From the NCBI GenBank assembly GCA_948099385.1, contig CANUEZ040000167.1, positions 1,074,001-1,138,000 of the forward strand: DNA of 64,000 nt, read 5' to 3'. The notes under the pieces were generated by a model. It worked only from the letters and a program-made list of their open reading frames with translations. It made no database searches and had not been told where the DNA came from. Source of the stretch: Fasciola hepatica. Its lineage: Eukaryota; Platyhelminthes; Trematoda; Plagiorchiida; Fasciolidae. Shown here piece after piece: positions 20,520 through 30,599 of the stretch; positions within the stretch are counted from its first letter, which is position 1, and every line of letters starts with the position of its first letter. The position numbers and the translations under genes were made by a program.

Positions 20520-21250
20520 ATATTGTCCGCAGACGAACTAGACCTTTGTACGTATACTCAAGCCACTCTTCAGTTGACTAGGGATTGCCGATCCGTTTTA
20601 CTACCAAACATCCGGTTGCTAGTATGGTGCGTAAATGTTCCAGATATCAGCAAGCAGTCAGGATACCGCAACACCAACCGCCGGCACCGCGATCAACGGC
20701 CGACCGACCATGGACAAGAACTCACGTGTGTTTTTCTGGACTCATTGGTGGTACATCCTACCCCTTGGTTGTCAACAACCTCTCTGTGTTGCCAGAAATA
20801 GCGGCCGTCAACCGTGCCATTTCACACAAAACAATAGCAACCGTTCGTCGAATGTTTGCACAACGTGGACTACCCGACTAAACAGTGTCCGACAAAGGAT
20901 TTGAAATTACGTCGGCAGTTTTTCACGAATTTCATCAGAAAATCAAGCAGAACGTTTTACGGACATTCAAACGGGCACTACTTAAGTCAAAAGAGGTGAC
21001 CACGGATCAAACTATCCATCCATTCTTATTTCTCTGCCGGACAACAAGCCCCATCACTTCCCGGCTAAAGTACTAATGGGCCGAAAATTGCAGACTATCC
21101 ACGACACTGTTTCCATCGTACAAAAGTCAATCGCCGAAACAAGGAGACGGTTTGCTAATGAGCGCCTTAGTTTATACAAAAGTATACGGATCGAGAAATC
21201 CGCATTGGGCCGAAGCTGTAATTACTAATCGGAGGGGCATTAAATTCTAG
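20520..21250 (+). mobile_element. Ty3/gypsy-type integrase relic
   Basis: This is part of the pol polyprotein of an LTR retrotransposon, in one frame with occasional stops. After a CSRYQ zinc-finger remnant come PWTRTHVCFSG (the place of the first catalytic Asp, here Cys), GGTSYPLVV, the helix TIATVRRMFAQRGLP, the second catalytic box TVSDKGFEITSAVFHEF with its Asp retained, and NVLRTFKRALLKSKE, where the family has A-E-R-x-V-x-T-F-K; the catalytic Glu is not seen. FLFLCRTT and a shifted M-G-R-K-L remnant follow. About 20 residues are missing between the second and third boxes. The copy lies in intron 1 of the C2CD3-like gene and is inactive. Confidence 0.78.
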
Positions 21251-23157
21251 GAATTGGGGATGGATAATGGGACGTGGATTCGTCATCAAAACCAGTTGCA
21301 CAAGTGATACGATGGAGCTGCGATTGACAACTGAAAAATGGTGTTAGGAAGTCAAGGGCCTTCCACGGAGCAAGTCACTAATCATTTCCAGTACGCCAGA
21401 CCGGATCGAATAATGCATCAATAAACCGCCGGTTCGTACAATGATTTACCTTTTTTGATGATCGAGCAGTTAAATGCAGTCCGACGCCAATCGGGTCAAT
21501 TTGTTCGAGTAAAAGCTTTGTGCTCGCCGAGAGGTGAATATTCGGCTGATCAATAATCAGTCTGGCAGGAGTTTTACCAGCCTATTCGGTTCAACAGGGC
21601 ATGAAGTTGATTGGAAGCCCGAATTCGGGAATATTCCATTTTCACTCTAAATACTGCGTTGGTAATTACCGTAAATACACTGTCGTTTGTGCGTTTTGTG
21701 TTGCCGTCATTGCGAGCTGTAGCGGTAGTAATGGCAAGCGGAAGTCAAGTGCGCTGATTGTCCTTCGTGACCATATAATAGAACTCAAAGTTTACAACGG
21801 GACACTGCTGAGGATTTTTGTTCGCCTTGATGGGCCGTTCCAAGTAACTCGTTTTTCGCGACATTATGTCATCTGGGAATCACTAGATCTTATCGATATT
21901 CTGACTCGTGCGATTTGCACTTTACCGAGCGTCTTCAGCATCCACCGTTTTGCAGCAACTTTTAATCGTTATATCGTTTACTCAAAGCGTTTAAAAGCTG
22001 GCAAGAGTCCGTGTTTAATTTGGGACAAATGTTCAGGAAGAAAATCAAAATCTTATCGACAATCAACTAGTTTGTGGCTAAGTTGGTGGTCCGGATAGCA
22101 TCTCATATAACCCATTTATTTAAAGGGCGTTCGTTAAAAATCTTCAGAGCATGTCGCTTGTTTCTAATTTTATCTTAGTGCAGATAACCGTCCTGGGTGT
22201 GAACTGGTGATCATACCAAAAGAGCTGAATACTTGCCATGGTGTGCTCCAAATCCGTTGTTCTTACACCCATGGCAACGTGATTTTACTCGTTGAAATGG
22301 ACAGCCTGCAGAGACTCAGTTTATTACTTACTTTCATTACGTTCTTTTTATATTGGATCGTCTCAAAGGACATAAGTTGTCAGAGTGACGAAAGATAGAT
22401 GCTTCGCTACTCAATGAGAAACTAAGTCCAAGAAAACCACGCTCCAGAGCAGCACTACCTCGCCAAAGTCAAACATATTAGTTATCCTCTGCCTGATTTG
22501 GACCACCTATCGAGCAGTAAACCTAAGTATTGCCACTATTTCGGGAAGCAGCTGCTTCAGGTCACAAGTAGAAGCTCAGTGTGAGGCACAAACTTTACAA
22601 GAGATCCCCAAACAGAGGTGCTGCTCCTACCTGTTATCCCATAAACCCTGGTTATTAGAGGTGTCAGTAACTACTCTTCAAAAGTCCCTATATTCATTGG
22701 ATGAATGTGATTTGATTTGATATTGCGTAGTGGTTGATTATTTGAAACGTGTGGTTTTGTGTTTTTTTTGTCTGGTTGCTTGAGGATCATGACCAAAGAT
22801 ACTTAATTAGTCCCCTCGATAAGCTCCTTTTCAAAAGATGGCGATAATTGAGCTTCTTGTATCTTTACGTCTTTTTTAACTAGTGCATTGTAGCTTCTCG
22901 ATGAAGAATACTAGTTATAATTTTCCCTCCTCAGCGGTGTACCTACGTATCGCAGTATTTTCTTTGCATCAGTGTGTAGTTGCCACCGGGCAAATGATAG
23001 CCGGATTGTCGAATGCAACAGTTTGTGAATGCGTGTTAGTATTCCACTAAACGTCCTTTGGGCATCGTTTTACTCCCACGTCTAATATTATTCGCTTTTC
23101 GTCACTGTATCTACGACACTGGCTTCACACTGCGATTCTCCCACAATCTGCTGACAG
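21251..23157. other. Rest of intron 1
   Basis: The first part (21251-21600) may be the decayed end of the gypsy element. An ORF at 21601-22098 (165 codons, +) has no motif I recognise; it could be the 3' end of the LTR element or chance. Nothing else is supported up to the exon at 23158. Confidence 0.3.
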
Positions 23158-23266
23158 ACATGCGTGCATTATACTTTGATGTACTGGATGATGCGTTTGC
23201 TCGGGCCGTTGGACGAGCCAGACTGGATCGGATCGACAGGTTGACGGTTAACAACTCTTTAGACAC
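23158..23266 (+). CDS. C2CD3: C2CD3-like exon 2
   Basis: This exon encodes residues 113-148. The acceptor is CTGACAG|ACATGCG and the donor AGACAC|GTGAGTC. The codon split with exon 1 becomes GAC (Asp), giving FSAYLK-DMRALYFDVLDD. That aligns with vertebrate F-T-S-Y-L-T-D-M-A-V-L-V-L-E-V. The following GRARLDRIDRLTVNNS corresponds to the G-R-V-Q-I-N-G-L segment and the loop after it. Phase 2 at the end. Confidence 0.85.
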
Positions 23267-23439
23267 GTGAGTCTCTGACTGTTAACCAGTTATTCAGAAA
23301 TCGATTTTCTGTGATGCTGCTGTGGTTCATTTAGTAGTAGTTCGTCGCGGACATTCGGTTCGGTTATTATTTATGACTTTAATCAATACTGCGTAATGGC
23401 CGCCATATCAGAACGTGTTGACAAGGAACAAACCTTTGA
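23267..23439. other. Intron 2, first part
   Basis: No element recognised before the SINE-like unit. Confidence 0.4.
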
Positions 23440-23605
23440 GAGCCCGTCCAAATAGCTTGAGGATTATGGGTGTCGGAATCACAATCCTCAATGGTGATTA
23501 GGTTCAAGCCCCAGCCTCCCCTTCTCTATCCTTAGTTAGGAGTTGGTGGATATGTTGTGCTAACGATGATTCTTAACAAGAATGAAACAGCTACACTGTG
23601 AATAC
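23440..23605 (+). repeat. tRNA-derived SINE-like unit, copy 1
   Basis: A B-box-like GGTTCAAGCCCC at 23501 lies downstream of a weak A box, followed by a tail (GGATATGTTGTGCTAACGA, then AACAAGAATGAAACAGCTAC). The tail is shared with a second unit at 42785-42925. The shared head-plus-tail structure fits a SINE. Confidence 0.55.
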
Positions 23606-24575
23606 TTCCATGAATCTCGAATTTATGATTACGCTTTGATGCCACATCACCGTAGTTGTATTCCTACCGATCAGACCTGAGAAAAGTTCGCTACGGAATG
23701 ACGGTTTCAATAACACCTTTTGGTAAGCGTTTGGATACCTTGGATGGGGATGACTCGATACTCGCAAGCAAGATACACGAGAACATAACACTGGAGAAGG
23801 ATCAATGAAACAAATTTGGAAGAAAAAAATATTGAAGAGCGGGTTGATATCAGTTACCTGGCGAATGGGATAGAAATGCACGCTTGAAATTACAAATGAA
23901 TACAAAATACGAGGAAGCGGTGATGAAGAACTCTCCCTCCGGATGTGACTTCAATAGTCCGACTTGGGACGTATCAGAGCTCGGTATGATGTAAAAACTT
24001 GCAATGGGATTAAGATAATTTTCACTTGGAGCCAGTATGAAATTGTCCTCGAGGATCTCGAAATGAATTTCGGTATAAATGGGAACAGAATACGGGTGGA
24101 CAAAACTAGAGACCAAACAGTACGGCAGAGGCAGTGGAAAGAAATGATTTATTGTCGTGGTTGAGAGAAAGGGGTAAATGCCCAAGCTTATGGGGAAAGA
24201 CAAGAGCGGTGTTGGACGTATTGAAAGTTACCAGGTAGTAAGAACAGAGCGAGAGGCTTTTCATGCTAGGCATCGATTATGTACTGATTAGACCCCACCA
24301 TCATCGATATGTCCTAAGTACAGTTTTGTCATATGCTGGGAGAAGACTCAAAACCGAGGAAATATGTGATAGCAACGATAACTCTTATAGTTTACCATGG
24401 CATAGCACAGTCCTTCGAACAGTTTTTGATGTTCCTGTGTGATTTTTCTATTGAGCTTTTTAACGGTCGATCCTTCCGTATCGGACAGTTTTGAACCAAG
24501 TTACAAGTGCCCGAAGTAATTCATATGAGTATCGATACACGTTGTGATTGTGCACATCATGTTGGAATATTTCAG

Positions 24576-24652
24576 TATTCTCACTGTTATCAACGATATT
24601 GGAGAGAAAATTGGTGACCTCACTGTGTCTATTTCAATCGAGCCCGTGTCCG
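24576..24652 (+). CDS. C2CD3: C2CD3-like exon 3 (end of the N-terminal C2 domain)
   Basis: This 77-nt exon encodes residues 149-174 and is too short to show in ordinary ORF lists. The acceptor is ATATTTCAG|TATTC and the donor GTCCG|GTAAGT. The codon split with exon 2 is ACT. Its product ILTVINDIGEKIGDLTVSIS, followed by IEPVS, aligns closely with vertebrate F-F-T-I-V-S-S-T-S-K-K-L-G-E-L-Q-V-S-L and A-L-E-P-L-S, the last strand of the first C2 domain. Phase 1 at the end. Confidence 0.87.
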
Positions 24653-25925
24653 GTAAGTTTCTGGTAATGCATATTTATTATGGTTTGTCAAAAAAACTAT
24701 TCATATTAATTGGGAGCATCTAGATTACTATTGAAATACTTTACATACAGTTGACTCGAATTACCATTTGCTGCATTGTTTCGCTTCGCGAAAGTCACCT
24801 TAAACATGAGAAATATTTCAATTTTCTACATTCAGACAATTATGGGTTTTGTCATTATCTACGATTCTAGTTATGTCAAAGAGGTTAATATTCACGTGAG
24901 AATTTCGTAGTATTTTGATCTTGGACCACAGTCCTTTGAAGTCTAGTATTTTATCCCTTAAGGGCAGTGGAATCAGAAGACCACGTGGCCTCCAGGAGGA
25001 CATAAGCTGACTCATTGTCAATAGGGTATCAAGTGTCGTTAGAAGTCAGTCCATCATCGCCTGTCTAAAATCCAGGTCAAGGTTTGAGGGTGTGGGAACA
25101 CGAATGACTGGACAACAGACCGATAAGGCATGAAAGGATTCCCATGTATGGCCATATTACCAATCAACCAATTAGAAGTGACTCCATCCGGTGCCAGTTT
25201 AAACCAACTAATTTGTGGTGCGGCGATTGGTGGCGGGTACTTGCATCCTGTATAAAGTGTCTGTTATTCGGTAATGACGAGATGATTCAAAGCCACGAGT
25301 CTTCTCACTAGGGTTAGAGGGACGAAACAGAACAACTTCCAAGACTCATTGCCCTGCAAAAGATAAGGAACAGCCGTGACTGCGAAATGTGTGATGTAGA
25401 AACATTAGATCCCATAACGCCAGACAGGATAACGAACCTTGCGCCCGCGAAACCGTGGTTTGGACCGCTCACATCAGTGATGAAAAAGGCTTATGCCAAT
25501 CGACCACCACAATTCAATTTGAACCCAGAATGAAGTCAACCAAATTAGCCCCACTGTATCAACATAAATACTTTGTGTCGACCTGCCGATCAGCTTTAGA
25601 CGAAGACGGGATCAGTCGATATCTCAGTTAGGTTGAGACACCGACTTGAATCACGTGACTCTCTCTTCCGTGGACTCCAACGCCGTTTAGTCAGAATAAT
25701 GTACATCATTTGTCGTATCTTGAAAGAGATTCGAGTGGTGGAAACAGGTACATGTGAAATGTTATCGAAAGCCCATAACACTTATCATAGTGTTATTGCA
25801 CCGAGCAGTATCCACAGTTTGGTTGACATTGCTTTTGTCAGTGTTCTGAAGCCTCGGTTGATTAAAAAATTCCTCTGCTCAAGCATGCTGGTCTGACGGA
25901 CACAAAGAGGGTGCTGTTGGAACAA
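24653..25925. other. Intron 3, first part
   Basis: No gene recognised. Small ORFs at 25596-25781 (-) and 25633-25896 (+) overlap each other and show no motif. Confidence 0.3.
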
Positions 25926-26190
25926 GCGTAGCGGAGTGCGCATACTACTTATTGAATTAGTAAACAGTCGATTGCTCAGAAAGCAACTGTGAACAGTTGC
26001 TGATTCAAATAACGAACGCGATTATGTCAAAGGGACCAAAGACAACAAGGTAAACGAAAGCGTGTGGACCAAAAAACTGCTACTCCGCTTGGATAATGCC
26101 TGCCTTCAAGTGGACTGAATCCCCGGTATGCACACAAGCATTGTTGTTCCGTTTGATTGGTTTTGGTGACCTTTGGAAGAGTGTGTTTCA
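25926..26190 (+). repeat. Direct repeat, upstream copy
   Basis: This block matches 27146-27400 over about 260 bp with mismatches and small gaps. Both copies read GTGCGCA[TC]ACTAC at the start, continue with TTGAATT[AG]GTAA, then AACAAGGTAAACGA or AATAAGGTAAACGA, and later CCTTCAAGT. In one frame it encodes GVRILLIELVNSRLLRKQL before a stop, a close relative of GACALLVELVSSRLPRSQL in the downstream copy. Conservation at protein level suggests a duplicated coding end. Confidence 0.7.
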
Positions 26191-26263
26191 TTAAATAAAA
26201 CCTAATTCCCAGTCAAGCCTAGTGGATCAAAACGACTAGTGCCGTGACCAAGATGAATCTACC

Positions 26264-27175
26264 TTGACCAGGGACGTACGGATTTTATTGGAGGATTTCA
26301 AAGACATGGCGGAGCACTCGGGGATCCGGTCGGACCGGGGTAAGTCGGCGGTCCTTCGAGCGCTTGTGGGGAGAAATTATGGACGGGACATTTTGAACCC
26401 GGAGGACGAATCAGTGAAAGCCGAACAGTTGGAAGAAACCGGATGTTCCTGCTTTAAAAATGTGGAACGTGTTTTGTACGATCATCCTGAAATGCAACAG
26501 CGTATCGCAGAAATTATCCCTGAAAGATCGCTGCTAGAGAGTTCAACCAGTACTGATGAGGCAGAGAATGCCAGAGAACGGAACCAAGTCGCTGAAAATA
26601 TGAAAAACTGTCACCAAGATTTTCTTGGACTTTTACAAGGTGATGTATTAAACGAAGACTCATCATATGATGCAGTCGCCACTGGGGCGATAGACTATGG
26701 GTCAAGTGTGGCGCTAGTTGAAAAAAAGGAGCCTTGCAAAGTGGAGGCAGAAGAAGCTGACCCCCTACCTGAGCAATTGCCGGGTGAAGTCCAACCATGT
26801 GCACTTCAGAGGGAGACTGCTGAAAGGCATATCCAGGATGGTAGTGAAATGACCCAACGCATAGTCCTCAGTAACTTTGAAGTGATCAGGCACGATTTTG
26901 TGGAGACATGCGACAAAAGTCGAGCACTCCTGCATGCCTTGTGCTCAATAATCGATCTCCGCTATTTTCATCTGGAAACAACGTGTGACGATGCTTATTA
27001 CGGACCGGACGAAGCATGTCACCGGAGAAACTGTGGGATTGATGACATCACTACCGCGAATCGGTATTGGAGGATTAGCATCCGGAGTGGAAGAAGAATC
27101 GAAGGCAATCCATGGAACATGGGAATTTTTTGTCAGGGAGGAGGAGTATGGTGGAGCGTGCGCACTACTGGTTGA
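26264..27175 (+). CDS. Unrecognised ORF in intron 3 flanked by direct repeats
   Basis: This is an uninterrupted frame of about 300 codons. I do not recognise it. Visible features are an acidic, glutamate-rich middle (KKEPCKVEAEEADPLPEQL), a probable helical N-terminal part (DVRILLEDFKDMAEHSG, then FKNVERVLYDHPEMQQRIAEI) and several cysteines near the end. Near its 3' end a +1 frame (26985-27212) ends in GACALLVELVSSRLPRSQL, which is the peptide conserved in the upstream repeat. The real product may therefore switch frame there by an intron or frameshift. The nominal start is TTG; the first ATG is at 26306. It could be a gag-like ORF of a small LTR-type element bounded by the repeats, or a nested host gene. 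It need not be a C2CD3 exon: exons 3 and 4 join in frame without it. Confidence 0.4.
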   Translation: MTRDVRILLEDFKDMAEHSGIRSDRGKSAVLRALVGRNYGRDILNPEDESVKAEQLEETGCSCFKNVERVLYDHPEMQQRIAEIIPERSLLESSTSTDEAENARERNQVAENMKNCHQDFLGLLQGDVLNEDSSYDAVATGAIDYGSSVALVEKKEPCKVEAEEADPLPEQLPGEVQPCALQRETAERHIQDGSEMTQRIVLSNFEVIRHDFVETCDKSRALLHALCSIIDLRYFHLETTCDDAYYGPDEACHRRNCGIDDITTANRYWRISIRSGRRIEGNPWNMGIFCQGGGVWWSVRTTG

Positions 27176-27400
27176 ATTGGTAAGTAGTCGGTTGCCCAGA
27201 AGCCAACTCTGAACAGTTTTAGATTGATACGAACGAATGCGCCAATATCAGAGGCTAAACACAATAAGGTAAACGACGTCATGTGAAGCACATGATTGCG
27301 TCCTCGTCCTAGATAACCATGACCTTCAAGTAGACAGGACAGCTAGTTTGCAAAGAAGCATGTTTGTAGCATGTGGTTAACTTTGTCGATGCATATATAC
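27146..27400 (+). repeat. Direct repeat, downstream copy
   Basis: This is the partner of 25926-26190 in the same orientation, offset by about 1.22 kb. It overlaps the 3' end of the ORF at 26264. A purine-rich CAGGGAGGAGGAG lies just before it at 27134, which could be read as a polypurine tract if the two repeats are LTRs. Confidence 0.7.
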
Positions 27401-27669
27401 ACTAGGTGACAGTAACCAAAATTTACACTGAGTTAATAGGTTCGTGTATTTCCCACACCCGTGGCCGGTTTGAGTTAGTTGAAAGGTCAGCTTGGTTGCT
27501 ACCATAGTGAAGTGATTGGCTGATTCCGGATTGGCAGCCGATACGCGACGCTTTTGTGACTCTGGTCTGCCAGCCAATGTGGACTGCTTTTTGGTACGAA
27601 ATCAACACAATTGTACATGCATAACCCGTCCTAATTAACTTAGCTTGTTCAAATTTACTCGTTGCTCGA
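27401..27669. other. Short unassigned stretch of intron 3
   Basis: Nothing recognised. Confidence 0.3.
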
Positions 27670-28600
27670 CTCAGTTCAGTTTATTCAACCATTAACCTCG
27701 CACTTCTGTGCTCTGGTTTTGGTTTCTACCTCGCAGTATCGTCCGATTGAGGGTAGAATGAATAGAAGTGTAAAGTAAAAAAGAACTAAAAACGAAGTCA
27801 AGCGGAAATTATGAAGACAAAGAAAGGGCCCGAATGCAACTGCGCCACTGGCTATGACACCTAGTCATGTCAGATATTATTTCCAACCATCTGATAGGCG
27901 AATCTTTGGGACCCCAACTCAGAAATCTCACACATCCTGCTTGACCAAATGAAGTGGTCTCGATTGAATCGACTGGATAACCCAAGTACCACATACCATT
28001 GTTCAGTATTGCTAATACGATAATTCCATCATATTCGAGCGATACGGCGAAGACATCGGTGCTCAAACACCAACAGTTCTCGCATATCACCTACTCATAA
28101 TGATCATACTTCTGAGCCCCATAGACGGACGAATCTAACTACAACAGCGTGCACTAAACTGTTGATTAACAATTGGATATCACGCCACCGCCACAGATGA
28201 CTGAGATTGGCAAAAGCCAAACGCACCTACTGTATAGGCACGACACTTCATTCCATATCCGACCACCGGGTAAGAAGCAACTGCCTAGGTAGCAAAGGTT
28301 ATCTTCAGCTAAGGTTTTCCAAACCAGGACAAGGTATGATGTGGGACCAACCCAGTCCTGCGGTCGCATTTTACACTTTGAAGGTGCAAAACGCATCCCA
28401 AACATTGCTACAGTGTTGTTTAGGCTATCTAGAAAAATTCGCAGTTCACCTGGATCTTCATTGGGGAGTACAGTATCGCCCGCGTATTCTAAGTCCGACA
28501 GTTTTCTACCTGAGCGCAGGTCTGTTCCACTATTCCGCTATTCGCGGAATCATGGATGGACGGTAGAAGGCAACCCTGACGCATATGACTTTTCGTGGTA
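27670..28600 (-). mobile_element. RTE-like LINE 3' part
   Basis: On the minus strand the reverse transcriptase C-terminal region can be read: FGMRFAPSKCKMRPQDWVG, then CYLGSCFLPGGRIWNEVS. These are hallmark stretches of flatworm RTE-type elements. The 3' untranslated end reads on the minus strand GAGGTTAATGGTTGAATAAACTG near 27690. Sequence 28420-28600 holds the region just after the catalytic box. The copy is 5'-truncated and broken by frameshifts. Confidence 0.75.
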
Positions 28601-28963
28601 AACTGGATTGAAAGATCGCTGTAAGAGCAAATTTGGCTTCAGCTGTTCTCACACTGACTGAAAACAAGACACGAATTTCCCTGGTAGATTCTTTAGTGAA
28701 AGGCAACAGCAGATAATTTTGCAGTCGACTGAGTCGAATATGGCATTCGAATCAAGGAGGGCAGATGTTGTCAGCCTACGGAAGGCTGGGTGTGGGTTTT
28801 TATTAGTTCCTGAGACCAACGGTCTGCTATTACGTAACCAACAATAGAATTAGACGCACTAAATAAAACAGCGACGTACTATTTATTATATGAAGCCGTT
28901 CAGTTTCAACGTTATAAAGCTACTCGTCTACCGTTTTGACTCCCCCTTATGTTCACTTGTCAG

Positions 28964-29139
28964 TATCGGCTAGAGCGAACCGAGAGAACTACAGGAGTGA
29001 AAATGATGTAGATTCTCGTGTCACTTGCCCCGGATCGCCAAAACTTCCGGCCCCCGTATCTGACATTTCGCAAAATTTGAGACATTCTAAGTCGGATAAT
29101 CGGGAAGAATGTGATGAGGTGCTAAATCGTCACTCCAGA
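28964..29139 (+). CDS. C2CD3: C2CD3-like exon 4
   Basis: This exon encodes residues 175-233, a polar linker with no domain (SARANRENYRSENDVDS through DEVLNRHSR). The acceptor is TTCACTTGTCAG|TATCGG; the donor is TCCAGA|GTAAGTG. The codon shared with exon 3 becomes GTA. The exon length brings the frame to phase 0, as exon 5 needs. It falls where vertebrate C2CD3 also leaves the first C2 domain and becomes unstructured. Confidence 0.8.
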
Positions 29140-29649
29140 GTAAGTGATCCCACTTGATAGGTGTTTATTTGTATGATATCGGTTAACATACGGTTTGTAA
29201 TGCTTGGTCCATAAGGTGTACGACATAATTATTCTCCGATAAGATGCAGGAGCACTGTGCAGTCTTCTTCTTAAACTTACTAAGAAGGCTGTTACTGGGA
29301 CTAATTTACAACACTTCATCCGTGAAGTATACACGTTTGAACGGCTTGCCGCATTCAAGATAATACCAAGGACGTCATGAGCTTATTAGTGATGAATTAT
29401 ATAAGCAGCTTCTTCCTCGATTTTATTTCCTTTGGATGCAACATGGTGGTTTTTCACGCAACATTCACCAAATAACCCAATGCGTCTTGAAGGTGGGTTC
29501 CCAAATCACCATTCCTTTGTGTATCTTGTTATTTATGCGAGTTACTCAGCACGAACCTCACTTCAGTTTAAGTGATACACATTGAAACACTAGGAAGTGA
29601 TTACTGTAATATTTTATCCAAAAAACTACTTCGTCGATGACTGATCTTT
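29140..29649. other. Intron 4, first part
   Basis: No feature recognised; small ORFs only. Confidence 0.3.
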
Positions 29650-30140
29650 AATACCGTAATGTATAGACCGGTTGCGGTGACTGGTCAGATGACATCGTCT
29701 TCTCTCGCGATTGGGGGCGATTTATCATGGGGTCCGGTAATGCGTGCACTTTTGTTTTTGTTGTTGATTCGGAAAGCCTTTGGTAGGGTTGATTCGTGGC
29801 CAAGAGGAAGCCTTCTCTTTGTCGCGGACCAACACTATCAAAGTGAGTCAGGTGATGCTCAAGCAGAGCCTATTCAATATCGAGCCCAAAGCTTGAGACA
29901 ACAGAATCACGAGCGACAGACGAGACATTCAGTGGCATGGATCGGCAGAATGTGAGATGAACCCTGTTTCCGCGGTGTTAAGTTTCAATACCAGCTTATT
30001 GGAAGGCTTGGTTGTCCCCACCAGTCAGACCAATAAGTTTTTGTAATAACTAAGCCCACTAGCCAAAACCCTATATAATCATTGTATTTCATGCTAAGCA
30101 ACGGAAGTTGTTCGCGGGCAAATGATCGTTCCTCCTCGCA
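29650..30140 (+). repeat. LTR-like repeat family B, copy 1
   Basis: About 490 bp homologous to 52520-53010. Shared anchors are GGCATGGATCGGCAGAATGT here and GGCGTGGATCGGTGGAATGT there, a CTATATAAT/CATATATTAT TATA-like box near the 3' third, and GTTGTTCGCG close to the end. No coding content. Size, TATA-like box and solo occurrence fit a solitary LTR, but the terminal dinucleotides were not established. Confidence 0.5.
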
Positions 30141-30599
30141 TTAGTGGCCGTGTCAAAATAGCTTTTTCATTCCACTCTGTTGCTCTGGTCAGTTAGTATA
30201 CGGAAATGTGGATAACCAGAAGACTGTTTGTTGTAACTGAATTTTCTTTACGCGTCCTTCACCATGTCCATTATTTTTAGAATTATGATGACTTGTCACC
30301 TGCAAAAAATGCTCGACTTCTACATTAGCGTGCCGCCAATACGCGTCTCAGTGCTTCACGAAAATTGCAAAACTCACACGTCTGACAAGCGCCATAATTG
30401 ACAATAGATCAAAGGAAACAATAAGATAACATGGTTTATTTACAATGTTAACTCGATTCATGTCTGATAGAATCACTGTGTGCACTGTTTGCGCGAATGA
30501 TCAATCGAGATAATTTTCCACCATTGTTGACTGCGTCATTCGAGTGTGGGACGGATTTGTGCTTCGTACCATAGAAGGTGAGCTGGAGAAAAGAAAATC

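Noticed and set aside
26264..27175. The 300-codon ORF as an additional C2CD3 exon
   Set aside because: Exons 3 and 4 already join in frame, the ORF has no clear splice borders, and its 3' end is part of a repeat.
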